DNA of 64,000 bases from NCBI GenBank assembly GCA_947452905.1, contig CANGEP010000002.1, positions 248,001-312,000 on the forward strand, read 5' to 3'. Shown in pieces: positions 9,252 through 21,117 of the stretch. The stretch's first letter is position 1. Each line of letters opens with the position of its first letter. Source of the DNA: Bacteroidota bacterium. GTDB taxonomy: Bacteria > Bacteroidota > Bacteroidia > Chitinophagales > Chitinophagaceae. The translations under genes and the position numbers were made by a program. The notes beneath the pieces were generated by a model. It was not told where the DNA came from. It did no database searches and was given only the letters and a program-made list of their open reading frames with translations.

Positions 9252-9722
9252 ATGAAAATTTACCCCATGCAAGCTTTGCGCAATTTGTTTCATTTTTGTA
9301 TAGTTGGCACGCTTCTCATGGGTTGTAAAACCTTGCCTATATCCTCAATAGCAAAGGGTAAGATGGAGGGTAGGGTTTTGTTACAGCAGTATAATCAACA
9401 GGGTGTTGAAAATCAAACAAAATCACAAACGGTAAGTAGATGGGTTTATTTATTTGAGCCTAGTACAATTAAAGACTTAGTAAACGTAAATGATAATTCG
9501 TGCGAAAATATTCATAGCAAAAAGCTAGATTCAGTATTGTCATCTAATAATGGAGTCTATAGTTTTTCTGTAGCAGAGGGTAAGTATAGCATCTTAGTAA
9601 AAGAAGGCAAAGGTTATTATATTCCCTATTTTTCCGGTTCAAATGGGGTGGCACATGTATTTATTAATGCTCAAAAGTTGCTTAGTTTAGATATAATCAT
9701 CCGTAGCGAAGCAACCTATTAA
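9252..9722 (+). CDS. Putative lipoprotein of unknown function
   Basis: A 156-residue protein with a lipoprotein signal peptide: a hydrophobic stretch ends in LLMGC, giving lipid-modified Cys25 (or Cys20 if translation begins at the second Met). The mature part is short, beta-rich and ends without recognised motifs; a regulatory beta-sandwich resembling the carboxypeptidase-regulatory fold is possible from the NGVYSFSVAEGKYSILVKEG segment, but unproven. It is divergent from the subtilisin gene and lies just upstream of mfd, which has its own promoter. Confidence 0.7.
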   Translation: MKIYPMQALRNLFHFCIVGTLLMGCKTLPISSIAKGKMEGRVLLQQYNQQGVENQTKSQTVSRWVYLFEPSTIKDLVNVNDNSCENIHSKKLDSVLSSNNGVYSFSVAEGKYSILVKEGKGYYIPYFSGSNGVAHVFINAQKLLSLDIIIRSEATY

Positions 9723-9731
9723 TACTACTTG

Positions 9732-9739
9732 TATCTTTG
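9732..9739 (+). promoter_or_regulatory. Promoter -7 box TATCTTTG for mfd
   Basis: A perfect TAnnTTTG match ending 12 nt before the mfd ATG at 9752, located right after the stop codon of the preceding lipoprotein gene. Confidence 0.65.
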
Positions 9740-9751
9740 TACTTGAGTACT

Positions 9752-12700
9752 ATGAATGAGTTGTCTTTGTTTGATCGGTATAGAATTTCCCCCCTACTTA
9801 AATCTTTAGTGGAAAGGATAGCTATGTCCGAAAATGAAACTTCGCCATTTCAGGTATACTTGCAAAACTTATATGGCTCTTCTGCGGCCTTTGTTTTACA
9901 AACTTTATTTACCCATCCGGCCACTGAAAATTTAAATCATATTGTAGTTTTAAATGACGCCGAAGAAGCTGCTTATTTTTTTAATTCTATCGAGAGTGTA
10001 ACAGAGGCTTTAGATTTATTCTATTTCCCTTCCTCCTTTAAATCACCCCATAATTTTAGTGTCTTAAATCCCTCTCATGTAATGCTTCGAACAGAAGCAC
10101 TTACTAAAATTTCGATGGGGGGAAATAAGAAAATATTAGTGACTTATCCAGAGGCATTGTTTGAAAAAGTAATTATGCCAAAGACTTTACAACAAAATAT
10201 TATTCAGTTAAAAACGAATGATACATTGGATGTAAATGGACTCATGCAACAATTGGTAGACTACGGCTTTGACCGTACCGATTTTGTGTATGAACCTGGA
10301 CAGTTTGCACTTAGAGGCGGAATTCTAGATATTTATTCCTACGGAAATGAAAAGCCCTATCGCGTTGAGCTCTTTGGTAATGAAGTGGACAGTATTCGTA
10401 TTTTTGATCCTGCAACACAATTAAGTGAAAGGAAATTATTACAAGTAAATATTATTCCCAACGTAACTACACAGTTCGAGGATAGTAGTAAAATTGCGCT
10501 CTTCGATTTTTTTGCAAGCAATGTGGTGATTTGGTTAAAAGACTGGGACCTTATAAAGCAAAAAGGGCTAGACCAATTGGAGGCTGTAGAAACTTTTATC
10601 ACGCACCACGGGGCCTTAAATAAAGAAGATGAGCAAGATCCGCATAAAAGAGAGACTCATTTAAGTGATTTTGAAACAGTGGCTATTACCGAACAAAAAA
10701 TAGCTACTAAAACCATTATTGAATGGGGTTTCCAGCCGCATCTAACAAAACAAAAAATTACTTTTAATACACAAGCGCAACCCGTTTTTAATAGACAGTT
10801 TCAGTATTTAATTGCCAATTTACAAGAGCTTGAAAAAAAAGGATACGATTTATTTTTATTTGCAGAACAAGCCAAGCAATTGGAAAGGCTGCATGCAATT
10901 TTTACCGACCTTAAAACAGAAATAAAATTTACGCCGATTGTAAAAAGTTTGCATGAGGGTTTTATCGATCACGACCATAAAATGGCTTGCTATACAGATC
11001 ATCAAATTTTTCAACGATACCACAAATACAAAGTAAAACAAGCCTATAGCAAAAGCAAAGCCATTACCCTAAGAACCTTGCGTGATTTACAACCTGGTGA
11101 TTATGTCACCCATATAGATCATGGAGTAGGTGTATATAGTGGGTTGCAAAAAATGGAAGTAAATGGACACTGGCAAGAAGCAGTGAGAATTATTTACAAG
11201 GATAGTGATATTTTGTATGTGAATATTAATTCATTACACAAGATTTCAAAATATACAGGTAAAGAAGGTACCCCTCCAAAGGTAAACAAGTTGGGCTCGG
11301 ATGCATGGGTAAAATTAAAAGACAAAACCAAGGCAAAAGTTAAAGCCATTGCCTTTGATTTAATAAAATTATATGCACATCGAAAGTCGCAAAATGGATT
11401 TGCTTTCACACCTGATAATTACATGTTGCATGAGTTAGAAGCTTCCTTTATGTATGAGGAAACTTTAGACCAAGCAAAAGCTATTGCGGATGTAAAAAAA
11501 GATATGGAAACAGCTTCTCCTATGGATCGTTTAGTTTGTGGAGATGTGGGTTTTGGTAAAACAGAAGTGGCTATTAGAGCTGCTTTTAAAGCCGCCATTG
11601 ACGGCAAGCAAGTGGCTGTGTTAGTGCCTACCACTATATTGGCTTTTCAACATTATAAAACATTTAAGGAACGACTAAAAGATTTTCCAGTAACAGTAGA
11701 TTATTTAAATCGATTTAAATCGGCGGCAGAGAAAAAAGCAACCATTGAAAAAGTAAAGGAGGGAAAGATCGATATTTTAGTAGGTACTCATGGGGTACTA
11801 GGGAAAGAAGTGGCTTTTAAAGACTTGGGCTTAATGATTATTGATGAGGAACAAAAATTTGGGGTGGCACATAAAGAAAAATTAAAAACTTTAAGAACTA
11901 ATGTTGATTGCTTAACGCTAACAGCAACACCCATACCTAGAACCCTACATTTTAGTTTAATGGGTGCAAGAGATTTGAGTATCATTAATACAGCTCCTGC
12001 TAACAGGCAACCTATACATACCGAAGTGCAAGTTTTTCATGAAGATATTATTAGAGAATCTATCTATTATGAAACCGAAAGAGGGGGGCAAGTATTTTTT
12101 ATACATAATCGTGTACAGGGATTATCAGAAATGTGTGCGATGATTCAAAAACTATGCCCCGATTTAAGTATTGGCTATGCGCACGGACAATTAGAAGGGC
12201 ATCAATTAGAAGAAAAGATTTTAGACTTTATAGAAAGACGTTACGATGTTTTAGTGTGTACCAATATTGTAGAAAGTGGGGTTGATATTCCTAACGTAAA
12301 CACTATTATAGTTAACAACGCACATCATTTTGGCTTAAGTGACCTACACCAATTAAGAGGTAGGGTGGGGAGAAGTAATAAAAAAGCTTTTTGTTATTTA
12401 CTCGCACCTCCTATTAGTACCTTGCCGGACGACTCTCGTAAAAGATTACAAACATTGGAACAATTTAGCGAATTAGGAAGTGGGTTCCAGATTGCCATGC
12501 GTGATTTAGACATTAGAGGAGCAGGTAATTTATTAGGTGGAGAGCAAAGTGGATTTATGGCAGAGATTGGTTTTGAGATGTATCAAAAGATATTGGCAGA
12601 AGCGGTGAGAGAATTAAAACGCTCCGACTTCCAAGATTTATTTAAAGAAGAAATAAGTAAGCAGGACGATTTTGTTGCAGATTGCACCATCGATACCGAT

Positions 12701-13144
12701 TTGGAAATTATGATACCAGATGCTTATGTTGAAAATATTGGAGAGCGTTTATCCTTATATACTAGATTAGATCAGGCAGAGAATGACGAAGAGCTGATTG
12801 CCATGAAAGCAGAAATGGAAGATCGCTTTGGTCCGATGCCAGCATCTGTGGATGATTTATTTACCACTATTCAATGTAGACGCTTAGCAATAGAACTTGG
12901 TTTTGAAAAAATGACTTTAAAGGAGGACATCATGAGGTGCTTCTTTATTAATCGCCCCGACTCACCTTATTTTGAAAGTGAAATATTTAAAAACCTCATT
13001 GGTTTTACGAACACTTCAATGAACAACGCTCATTTTAAACAAGTAGGTAAAACTTTCATTTTAATTATCAAAGACATTCAAGGGATGAAAGCCTGTTTAC
13101 ATGTGCTCTCTAAAATGCATAAAGGGGTAATCGTTATGGCATAA
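9752..13144 (+). CDS. mfd: Transcription-repair coupling factor
   Basis: About 1,130 residues covering the full Mfd architecture: an N-terminal UvrB-homology region, an RNA-polymerase interaction (CarD-like) domain beginning near LQPGDYVTHIDHGVGVY, a RecG-like translocase with Walker A GDVGFGKT (597-604) and DEEQ, motif V/VI around RGRVGRS, and a C-terminal TRCF domain. It removes stalled RNA polymerase and recruits UvrA to lesions. The ATG at 9752 is chosen because the upstream in-frame TTG lies inside the promoter box. A hairpin follows the stop codon. Confidence 0.97.
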   Translation: MNELSLFDRYRISPLLKSLVERIAMSENETSPFQVYLQNLYGSSAAFVLQTLFTHPATENLNHIVVLNDAEEAAYFFNSIESVTEALDLFYFPSSFKSPHNFSVLNPSHVMLRTEALTKISMGGNKKILVTYPEALFEKVIMPKTLQQNIIQLKTNDTLDVNGLMQQLVDYGFDRTDFVYEPGQFALRGGILDIYSYGNEKPYRVELFGNEVDSIRIFDPATQLSERKLLQVNIIPNVTTQFEDSSKIALFDFFASNVVIWLKDWDLIKQKGLDQLEAVETFITHHGALNKEDEQDPHKRETHLSDFETVAITEQKIATKTIIEWGFQPHLTKQKITFNTQAQPVFNRQFQYLIANLQELEKKGYDLFLFAEQAKQLERLHAIFTDLKTEIKFTPIVKSLHEGFIDHDHKMACYTDHQIFQRYHKYKVKQAYSKSKAITLRTLRDLQPGDYVTHIDHGVGVYSGLQKMEVNGHWQEAVRIIYKDSDILYVNINSLHKISKYTGKEGTPPKVNKLGSDAWVKLKDKTKAKVKAIAFDLIKLYAHRKSQNGFAFTPDNYMLHELEASFMYEETLDQAKAIADVKKDMETASPMDRLVCGDVGFGKTEVAIRAAFKAAIDGKQVAVLVPTTILAFQHYKTFKERLKDFPVTVDYLNRFKSAAEKKATIEKVKEGKIDILVGTHGVLGKEVAFKDLGLMIIDEEQKFGVAHKEKLKTLRTNVDCLTLTATPIPRTLHFSLMGARDLSIINTAPANRQPIHTEVQVFHEDIIRESIYYETERGGQVFFIHNRVQGLSEMCAMIQKLCPDLSIGYAHGQLEGHQLEEKILDFIERRYDVLVCTNIVESGVDIPNVNTIIVNNAHHFGLSDLHQLRGRVGRSNKKAFCYLLAPPISTLPDDSRKRLQTLEQFSELGSGFQIAMRDLDIRGAGNLLGGEQSGFMAEIGFEMYQKILAEAVRELKRSDFQDLFKEEISKQDDFVADCTIDTDLEIMIPDAYVENIGERLSLYTRLDQAENDEELIAMKAEMEDRFGPMPASVDDLFTTIQCRRLAIELGFEKMTLKEDIMRCFFINRPDSPYFESEIFKNLIGFTNTSMNNAHFKQVGKTFILIIKDIQGMKACLHVLSKMHKGVIVMA

Positions 13145-13148
13145 AAAA

Positions 13149-13176
13149 CCCCGAGTAGTATACTCAGGGCTCTTTA
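13149..13176 (+). terminator. Probable terminator after mfd
   Basis: A nine-position stem with one mismatch (CCCCGAGTA pairing TACTCAGGG) closes a 3-nt loop and is followed by CTCTTTAT. The U tract is weak. It lies between convergent mfd and the small gene below. Confidence 0.6.
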
Positions 13177-13198
13177 TAAAGTAAAGTTGTTTTTACAA

Positions 13199-13405
13199 CT
13201 AAAAACCTTTTTTAGCAACACCATCAGCAATTGCTTTAAGTGCATTGGCTTCGCTCATAATAGCAGCCATTTTATTTCCTTTACCATCATGACCGCCAGC
13301 CATATAACCGCCTTTTGCAGTTTTAGTTACAACAGCATCATGCATGGGTACGTTTTTTTCTTTTGTTTTTAAGCAGTAGGCCTTAATCATTTTTGAAGTG
13401 TCCAT
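13199..13405 (-). CDS. Small conserved-looking protein, possibly a degenerate DUF5679-type zinc ribbon
   Basis: A 68-residue protein ending in KAIADGVAKKGF. The middle part (YCLKTKEKNVPM...TAKGGYMAGGHDGKGNKM) has the spacing of DUF5679-like mini zinc ribbons (YCxKCxxK...KNGRxxxxGxCxxCGxKM), but all cysteines except one are replaced, so it should not bind zinc in the usual way. That family link is my inference. It sits between convergent mfd and gyrB with separate flanks, and coding is supported by a plausible ATG and hydrophilic composition. Confidence 0.55.
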   Translation of the reverse strand: MDTSKMIKAYCLKTKEKNVPMHDAVVTKTAKGGYMAGGHDGKGNKMAAIMSEANALKAIADGVAKKGF

Positions 13406-13522
13406 TTTGTATAAATTTTAGTGTTAAAATTGCTAATTGAAAGTAGGTCATTTATTGGGATAACCTATATTTTGTCTTTTGTTTTTTGTTAAATATTCCT
13501 TTTTTTAGGTTAAAAATGAGCT

Positions 13523-15523
<2,001 letters not shown>

Positions 15524-15545
15524 TTATAGGTAGTTAAACTGCTTA

Positions 15546-15553
15546 CAAACTTA
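15546..15553 (-). promoter_or_regulatory. Promoter -7 box TAAGTTTG for gyrB
   Basis: The minus strand reads TAAGTTTG, a full TAnnTTTG match, 43 nt upstream of the gyrB ATG. The remaining 230 bp up to the AraC-type gene hold only short AT-rich inverted repeats, among them an imperfect dyad AGGTCAT/ATGAACCT at about 15722-15739 that might be an operator. Confidence 0.5.
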
Positions 15554-15780
15554 AGATAATTAAGGCTTTAAGGGTGTATTAGCCCTCTTTTTAGTTATCC
15601 CCAAAAGCTTTGAATTGTGAATTATTTAGAGGGCAAAAATGAGGCTAAAAAAGGCCTTTACGGGCCTATTTTCTTTGGCCTATTATGGAGTATGAAATTT
15701 TTATAGTAAACTGTCATTTTTAGGTCATAAAATGAACCTTTTAGGCCCGTTAAGTGTTTATACATTAATTTTACATTCTT

Positions 15781-16704
15781 ATGCAAGCACTAGAAATACT
15801 CAAATACGCCAATAAACCCACCGAATATAATGGGATGGCACTGCTTTGGCATAAGGATCAGCATATTCCTGGCTCCACTCAATATAGTATTCGACGTTAT
15901 GCAGCACAAGATTCTTGGACCACTGAGGATACTGGCATGTTTGTGTATCATTATAGTGCAACACAACCCAAGGATAATTTTTTAGAATTAAGATTTTGTA
16001 TTGCAGGCAACCGTTATTGCGATAATAAATTATGTGGTTCTTGTAATCAATTACCTACGGAGGATTGTGCAGGTCCAATGCGCACAGTAGATGTTTTTGC
16101 TTTTCATTTTACATCTACTTTTTTACATCAGTTTTTACATAATGTAAAATTAACAAATACTAAAGATGAAGTATTGGCATTTAAACATCCCAATGCCTTT
16201 ACCAAAATATTTCCTTTAAGTGTTCGCAAAAGAAACACTTTAGATAGTGTATTAAACCATAGTTATACCGGTTCTTTGGAGAATATATTTATCAATGCTA
16301 AGATTCATGAACTTTTATTACAAAGTTTGGATTGTATCATGGATGAGGAAAAAGAAGAAAACTTTACTTGTAAATTTTTAGCAGATGATAGAGGTAAGGA
16401 AAGTATTTATCAAGCGCGTGAAATTTTATTACAACATATTGGCGATCCTATCACTATCAAAGAGTTGAGTCGTAAAGTAGCAATGAATGAGTGTTATTTA
16501 AAGAAAGGATTTAAGGAGGTGTTTGGTACCACAATATTTGATTTCTATCAACAACAAAGAATGGAACATGCTAAATATTTGTTGTACGAAAAAGCTTTAA
16601 GCGTTACCGATGTTTCAGCATTATTAGGGTACTCTTCAATCTCCCATTTCTCGGCTGCTTTTAAAAAGCATACTGGCTTAAAGCCTTGTGAGCTTTTAAA
16701 CTAA
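15781..16704 (+). CDS. AraC-family transcriptional regulator with cysteine-rich sensor region
   Basis: A 307-residue regulator. The C-terminal ~100 residues form the double helix-turn-helix of AraC/XylS proteins (TIKELSRKVAMNECYLKKGFKE, then the signature LGYSSISHFSAAFKKHTGLKP). The N-terminal domain carries five cysteines, C73, C80, C85, C88 and C96, in a short stretch (RYCDNKLCGSC...EDC), which suggests metal or redox sensing; that is inference. It is followed 57 nt later by an amidohydrolase gene on the same strand, a possible target. No partner kinase is visible. Confidence 0.9.
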   Translation: MQALEILKYANKPTEYNGMALLWHKDQHIPGSTQYSIRRYAAQDSWTTEDTGMFVYHYSATQPKDNFLELRFCIAGNRYCDNKLCGSCNQLPTEDCAGPMRTVDVFAFHFTSTFLHQFLHNVKLTNTKDEVLAFKHPNAFTKIFPLSVRKRNTLDSVLNHSYTGSLENIFINAKIHELLLQSLDCIMDEEKEENFTCKFLADDRGKESIYQAREILLQHIGDPITIKELSRKVAMNECYLKKGFKEVFGTTIFDFYQQQRMEHAKYLLYEKALSVTDVSALLGYSSISHFSAAFKKHTGLKPCELLN

Positions 16705-16761
16705 TCATAAGCCAAGTTAACTGCAATTTTTTAGTTATTTTTAGTTTTCAAAACCTAGACT

Positions 16762-18387
16762 ATGAAAAATCTTTGGGCTATTGCAATTTTGGTATTCTGT
16801 AGTTCCTGTATTCATCAAAGAGTTGATTTAATAATACATCATGCACAAATTTATACTGTTAATAATGAATTTACCACTGCCGAGGCCATGGCCATTCAGG
16901 ATGGCAAAATTGTAGCCATCGGATTAAATGATGACATTTTAAAAGAGTATCAATCTGATAGTATTGTGAATGCTAAAGGGGCTGCAGTATACCCGGGTTT
17001 TATTGATGCCCATGCTCACTTTTTAGGGTATGGTCAATCTTTATTTGCAGTGAATTTAATGTTTGTGCCTAGTTGGGAAGAAGCCATTCAAAGGGTTAAG
17101 GATTTTGCTACAAAACACCCTGGTAAAACATGGATTAAAGGTAGAGGTTGGGATCAGAATAGATTTCCAGGAAAACAATTTCCTACCAATGCCGAATTAA
17201 ACAAATTATTTCCGGATAGACCAGTGTTATTAGAAAGAGTTGATGGTCATGCAAGTATAGCCAATGATTTTGCTTTACAATTAGCGGGTGTTAAACCAGG
17301 ACAAACCATCGAAGGTGGACAGTTTATGATGCAAGAAGGAAAGTTAACCGGTTTATTAGTGGACAATGCAGTAGGCGTTGTAGAGAAATTTGTACCTGCT
17401 GCTACTCAAAATGATTATAAGGATTGGTTAACAACGGCGCAGGAAAATTGTTTCGCAACAGGGCTAACAACCATTACTGATTGTGGATTAAGCCCTGAGG
17501 ATATAGATCAAGTAGACGCACTTCAAAAAAGTAATGATTTGAAAATGCGTTTATATGTAATGCTTAGTGATAAACCATCCTCTTATACCTCAAAATATTT
17601 TACTTCAGGTGGCTATGTTACTGATCGTTTAATGGTCAAGGGTGTTAAAGTATATGGAGATGGTGCCTTAGGTAGTAGGGGTGCTTGCTTATTACAACCC
17701 TATTCAGACAAGCCTGGATGGTCAGGATTTTTATTAAGTAGTCAGGCGCATTTTGATAGTGTTGCTGCTAAACTAATTAATTCCGATTTTCAAATGTGTA
17801 CGCATGCTATTGGCGATAGTGCCAACCGTACAATATTAAAAGTGTATGCCAAATATTTAAAAGGTAAAAATGATAAACGTTGGAGAATAGAGCACGCGCA
17901 AATAATAAACCCAGCCGATTTTCATTTGTTTGGCGACAATAGTATTGTGCCGTCAGTGCAACCTACCCATGGAACAAGTGATATGTATTGGGCGGGAGAT
18001 AGATTAGGTAATGAGCGATTAAAAGGTGGTTATGCTTATCAACAATTATTAAAACAAAATAATTGGTTGCCCTTGGGTACCGATTTTCCAGTAGAAGAAA
18101 TCAATCCTTTTAAAACATTTTTAGCAGCCTTAGCAAGAAAAGATAGTAAGGGATTTCCAGAAGGAGGATTTCAATTGGAGAATGCATTAACGCGTGAACA
18201 AACCATTCGTGGTATGACCATTTGGGCAGCCAAAGCCAACAGGATGGAAAAGCAAGTGGGTTCGTTGGAAGTAGGCAAGCGTGCCGACTTTATTATGCTC
18301 AATCAGGATTTAATGAAGGTAAAAGAAGATAGTATTTTGCAAGTAAAAGTTGCACGCACCTATATAAATGGAGAACGCGTACATTAA
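16762..18387 (+). CDS. YtcJ-like amidohydrolase, probable lipoprotein
   Basis: A 541-residue metal-dependent hydrolase of amidohydrolase family 3 (YtcJ/N-substituted formamide deformylase-like). The metal motif HxH is in DAHAHF, further ligands are in the ITDCGL, CTHAIGD and RIEHAQ segments, and the C-terminus closes with the usual GKRADFIML strand. The N-terminus has a lipobox-like CSSC with predicted lipid-modified Cys16, so the enzyme should be exported and membrane-anchored. Substrate unknown. A small outer-membrane-like protein gene follows 18 nt downstream. Confidence 0.88.
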   Translation: MKNLWAIAILVFCSSCIHQRVDLIIHHAQIYTVNNEFTTAEAMAIQDGKIVAIGLNDDILKEYQSDSIVNAKGAAVYPGFIDAHAHFLGYGQSLFAVNLMFVPSWEEAIQRVKDFATKHPGKTWIKGRGWDQNRFPGKQFPTNAELNKLFPDRPVLLERVDGHASIANDFALQLAGVKPGQTIEGGQFMMQEGKLTGLLVDNAVGVVEKFVPAATQNDYKDWLTTAQENCFATGLTTITDCGLSPEDIDQVDALQKSNDLKMRLYVMLSDKPSSYTSKYFTSGGYVTDRLMVKGVKVYGDGALGSRGACLLQPYSDKPGWSGFLLSSQAHFDSVAAKLINSDFQMCTHAIGDSANRTILKVYAKYLKGKNDKRWRIEHAQIINPADFHLFGDNSIVPSVQPTHGTSDMYWAGDRLGNERLKGGYAYQQLLKQNNWLPLGTDFPVEEINPFKTFLAALARKDSKGFPEGGFQLENALTREQTIRGMTIWAAKANRMEKQVGSLEVGKRADFIMLNQDLMKVKEDSILQVKVARTYINGERVH

Positions 18388-18405
18388 TAACAAAAAACAG
18401 TTGGT

Positions 18406-18876
18406 ATGAAAAAGATACTTTTTGGAATAATTTTTTTAATGGGAATGAATTTTACTGTAAATGCTCAAAATAATCCTAATTCAAAAAATATATTTTTTGA
18501 ATTAGGGGGACCAGGTTTGGCTTCTGTAAACTATGATATGCGATTTAACAATAATGGAAAAGGACTTGGTTTTAGAGCAGGGGTAGGTGGCTTTCCTTCT
18601 TATGGTGTGAATTTAGTAACAGTTCCTATAGGCATCAACTATTTAGCATCCAAAGACAATAAAAACTTTTTTGAATTTGGTGCAGGCTTCACCGCCATGT
18701 CAGCGTCCGAAAGTGGAAGCGGTATATTTTCAGGTAGCTTTGGGCACTTAAGTTTAGGTTATCGATTACAACCCATGGATGGAGGGTTTACATTTAGGGC
18801 CATTTTAAATCCTGTTATTGTTGAGGAAGGTTTCTTCCCATTTTATGCAGGCATTGGCTTTGGATGGAAGTTTTAA
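18406..18876 (+). CDS. Small putative outer-membrane beta-barrel protein
   Basis: A 156-residue protein with a signal peptide (cleavage near VNA-Q, residue 20-21) and alternating glycine- and aromatic-rich strands ending in phenylalanine (GIGFGWKF), which is typical of small outer-membrane barrels. No specific family is recognised. It lies 18 nt after the amidohydrolase gene and ends 4 bp from the convergent fumC stop. Confidence 0.72.
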   Translation: MKKILFGIIFLMGMNFTVNAQNNPNSKNIFFELGGPGLASVNYDMRFNNNGKGLGFRAGVGGFPSYGVNLVTVPIGINYLASKDNKNFFEFGAGFTAMSASESGSGIFSGSFGHLSLGYRLQPMDGGFTFRAILNPVIVEEGFFPFYAGIGFGWKF

Positions 18877-18880
18877 ACAA

Positions 18881-20275
18881 CTATAAACCCACCATGTCTT
18901 TAGGTATAACCCAAGCATCAAATTCTTCTGGGGTTACATAACCAAGTTTTACAGCCATCTCTTTTAATGTAGTTCCTTCTTTATGTGCTTTTTGTGCAAT
19001 CTCGGCCGATTTATAGTAACCGATTTTAGTATTTAAAGAGGTCACAAGCATTAAACTATTATTCACGTGCTTATTTATATTTTCTTCGATAGGGGCTAAT
19101 CCAATCGCACACTTTTCATTAAAGCTCATGCAGCCATCTCCAATGAGTCTTGCACTATGTAAAAAGTTAAATATCATTACTGGCTTAAATACATTTAATT
19201 CAAAATGCCCCATCGAACCACCAATATTAATAGCAACATCATTACCCATTACTTGTGCAGCAATCATGGTTAAAGCTTCTGATTGAGTGGGGTTTACTTT
19301 TCCTGGCATGATAGAAGATCCGGGTTCATTGTCTGGAATAAAAATTTCACCAATACCACTTCTAGGTCCTGAAGATAACATACGTACATCATTCGCTATT
19401 TTCATTAAGCTTACGGCTACGGTTTTTAATGCACCATGTGCTTCTACTATGGCGTCATGAGCAGCTAAAGCCTCAAATTTATTTTCGGCAGTGATAAAAG
19501 GAAGTCCCGTTAAGTTGGCAATATGTTTAGCTACATTTTCGGAGTAACCTTTTGGCGTATTGATACCTGTACCAACCGCAGTTCCGCCTAAAGCCAATTC
19601 GCTTAAATGGGCAAAAGTAGGTTCGATGGCTTTTAATCCATGTTTTAATTGACTAGCATAACCACTTATTTCTTGACCCAAAGTAAGTGGTGTAGCGTCC
19701 ATGAAATGCGTACGGCCTATTTTTACAATGTGCATGAACTCGTTGCTCTTTGCCTCTAAAGTATTTTTTAAAGTCGTGATACCAGGAATGGTTACTTCTT
19801 TTAAAATTTTATAGGCTGCAATATGCATAGCCGTTGGGAAAGTATCATTGGAGGATTGTGATTTATTTACATCATCGTTTGGATGTAAGAATTTTTCTTT
19901 ATCTGTTAAGCTGCCCCCTTTTATTACATGACCACGATAAGCAATAACCTCATTCATATTCATATTGCTTTGTGTACCACTTCCTGTTTGCCAAACAACT
20001 AATGGAAATTGATCGTCTAATTTTCCCTCCAAAATTTCGTCACAAACCTGACCAATTAAGTCACACTTTTCTTTGGGTAAAACGCCTGCATCAAAATTAG
20101 TTAAGGCAGCAGCCTTTTTTAAGTAAGCAAATGCACGAATAATTTCTTTCGGCATTTTATTAATGTCTTGCGCTATTTTAAAATTTTCAATACTTCTTTG
20201 TGTTTGTGCACCCCAATATACATGTGAAGGAACTTTTACCTCACCCATTGTGTCTTTCTCAATTCTGTATTCCAT
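18881..20275 (-). CDS. fumC: Fumarate hydratase, class II
   Basis: A 464-residue fumarase C, which interconverts fumarate and L-malate in the TCA cycle without an iron-sulfur cluster. The superfamily signature [11 protein letters not shown] is present near residue 320. [14 protein letters not shown] and [11 protein letters not shown] mark the other two active-site regions. The length is standard. It has its own promoter box in the 31-bp gap after the enoyl-CoA hydratase gene. Confidence 0.97.
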   Translation of the reverse strand: MEYRIEKDTMGEVKVPSHVYWGAQTQRSIENFKIAQDINKMPKEIIRAFAYLKKAAALTNFDAGVLPKEKCDLIGQVCDEILEGKLDDQFPLVVWQTGSGTQSNMNMNEVIAYRGHVIKGGSLTDKEKFLHPNDDVNKSQSSNDTFPTAMHIAAYKILKEVTIPGITTLKNTLEAKSNEFMHIVKIGRTHFMDATPLTLGQEISGYASQLKHGLKAIEPTFAHLSELALGGTAVGTGINTPKGYSENVAKHIANLTGLPFITAENKFEALAAHDAIVEAHGALKTVAVSLMKIANDVRMLSSGPRSGIGEIFIPDNEPGSSIMPGKVNPTQSEALTMIAAQVMGNDVAINIGGSMGHFELNVFKPVMIFNFLHSARLIGDGCMSFNEKCAIGLAPIEENINKHVNNSLMLVTSLNTKIGYYKSAEIAQKAHKEGTTLKEMAVKLGYVTPEEFDAWVIPKDMVGL

Positions 20276-20297
20276 AATCGGCTTTTTTTAGATAGCG

Positions 20298-20305
20298 CAA
20301 AGGTA
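20298..20305 (-). promoter_or_regulatory. Promoter -7 box TACCTTTG for fumC
   Basis: A full TAnnTTTG match on the minus strand, 22 nt before the fumC ATG and just past the stop codon of the upstream gene. Confidence 0.65.
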
Positions 20306-20306
20306 A

Positions 20307-21086
20307 TTAATGGCCTTTAAAATTTGGCTTCTTTTTGTTGATAAATGCATGAATTCCTTCTTTGCTATCTTCAGTTACAAAACAAGCCCCAAACAATTCT
20401 GCTTCGGTATCGTAGCCGTTTTGTGTTTTGTCCCAAACAGCATTTACTGCTTTAATGGAGTTGGCAACGGCAATAGGTGCTTTCTCGTGACAAACGCGTA
20501 ATATGGAAAATGCCTTATCAAGCAATTCGGTTTGAGGCACTACATAATTAACCAAACCATAGTTCATTGCTTGTGTAGCATTAATGGTTTTTCCTGTTAT
20601 AATTAATTCCATCGATCTTCCTTTGCCTACTCTTTGGGTGAGTCTTTGTGAACCACCATATCCCACCATAATCCCTAAATTCACTTCGGGTTGTCCAAAA
20701 ATGGCGCTCTCTGAGGCAATAATAAAATGACAGCTCATGGCTAATTCACAACCGCCCCCTAAAGCGTAACCATTTACACAGGCTATAATGGGCTTAGGTG
20801 AATTTTCAATTTTGGCAAAAACAGATTGTCCTTTTTTTGCCATTGCTGTTGCCTGTTCTTTGGTTAATGATTCAAACTCTTTTATATCAGCCCCTGCCAC
20901 AAAGCTTTTTAGTCCAGCCCCAGTGATAACAACACTTTTAATTTCTGGAAATTTGTAGACTCTATCCAGCACCGCATCCAGGTCATTGATTACTTGTTGG
21001 TTTAAAGCGTTTAATACATCGGGACGATTAATGGTAATGATCAAAGTATGATCTTCCATTTTGGTAAACAAGGTTTGGAATGACAT
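20307..21086 (-). CDS. Enoyl-CoA hydratase/isomerase family protein
   Basis: A 259-residue crotonase-fold protein. The oxyanion-hole segments are AGADIKEFE and NGYALGGGCELAMSC, with the family glutamates in GGGCEL and in FGQPEVNLG, so hydratase activity on short enoyl-CoA substrates is likely. The C-terminal helix ends in KKPNFKGH. It is the last gene of a minus-strand row gltX, B12-binding subunit, this gene, with short gaps, and may serve fatty-acid or branched-chain amino-acid breakdown. Confidence 0.9.
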   Translation of the reverse strand: MSFQTLFTKMEDHTLIITINRPDVLNALNQQVINDLDAVLDRVYKFPEIKSVVITGAGLKSFVAGADIKEFESLTKEQATAMAKKGQSVFAKIENSPKPIIACVNGYALGGGCELAMSCHFIIASESAIFGQPEVNLGIMVGYGGSQRLTQRVGKGRSMELIITGKTINATQAMNYGLVNYVVPQTELLDKAFSILRVCHEKAPIAVANSIKAVNAVWDKTQNGYDTEAELFGACFVTEDSKEGIHAFINKKKPNFKGH

Positions 21087-21117
21087 AGCAGAGCAATTTA
21101 GTGTTAATAAATGCGGA

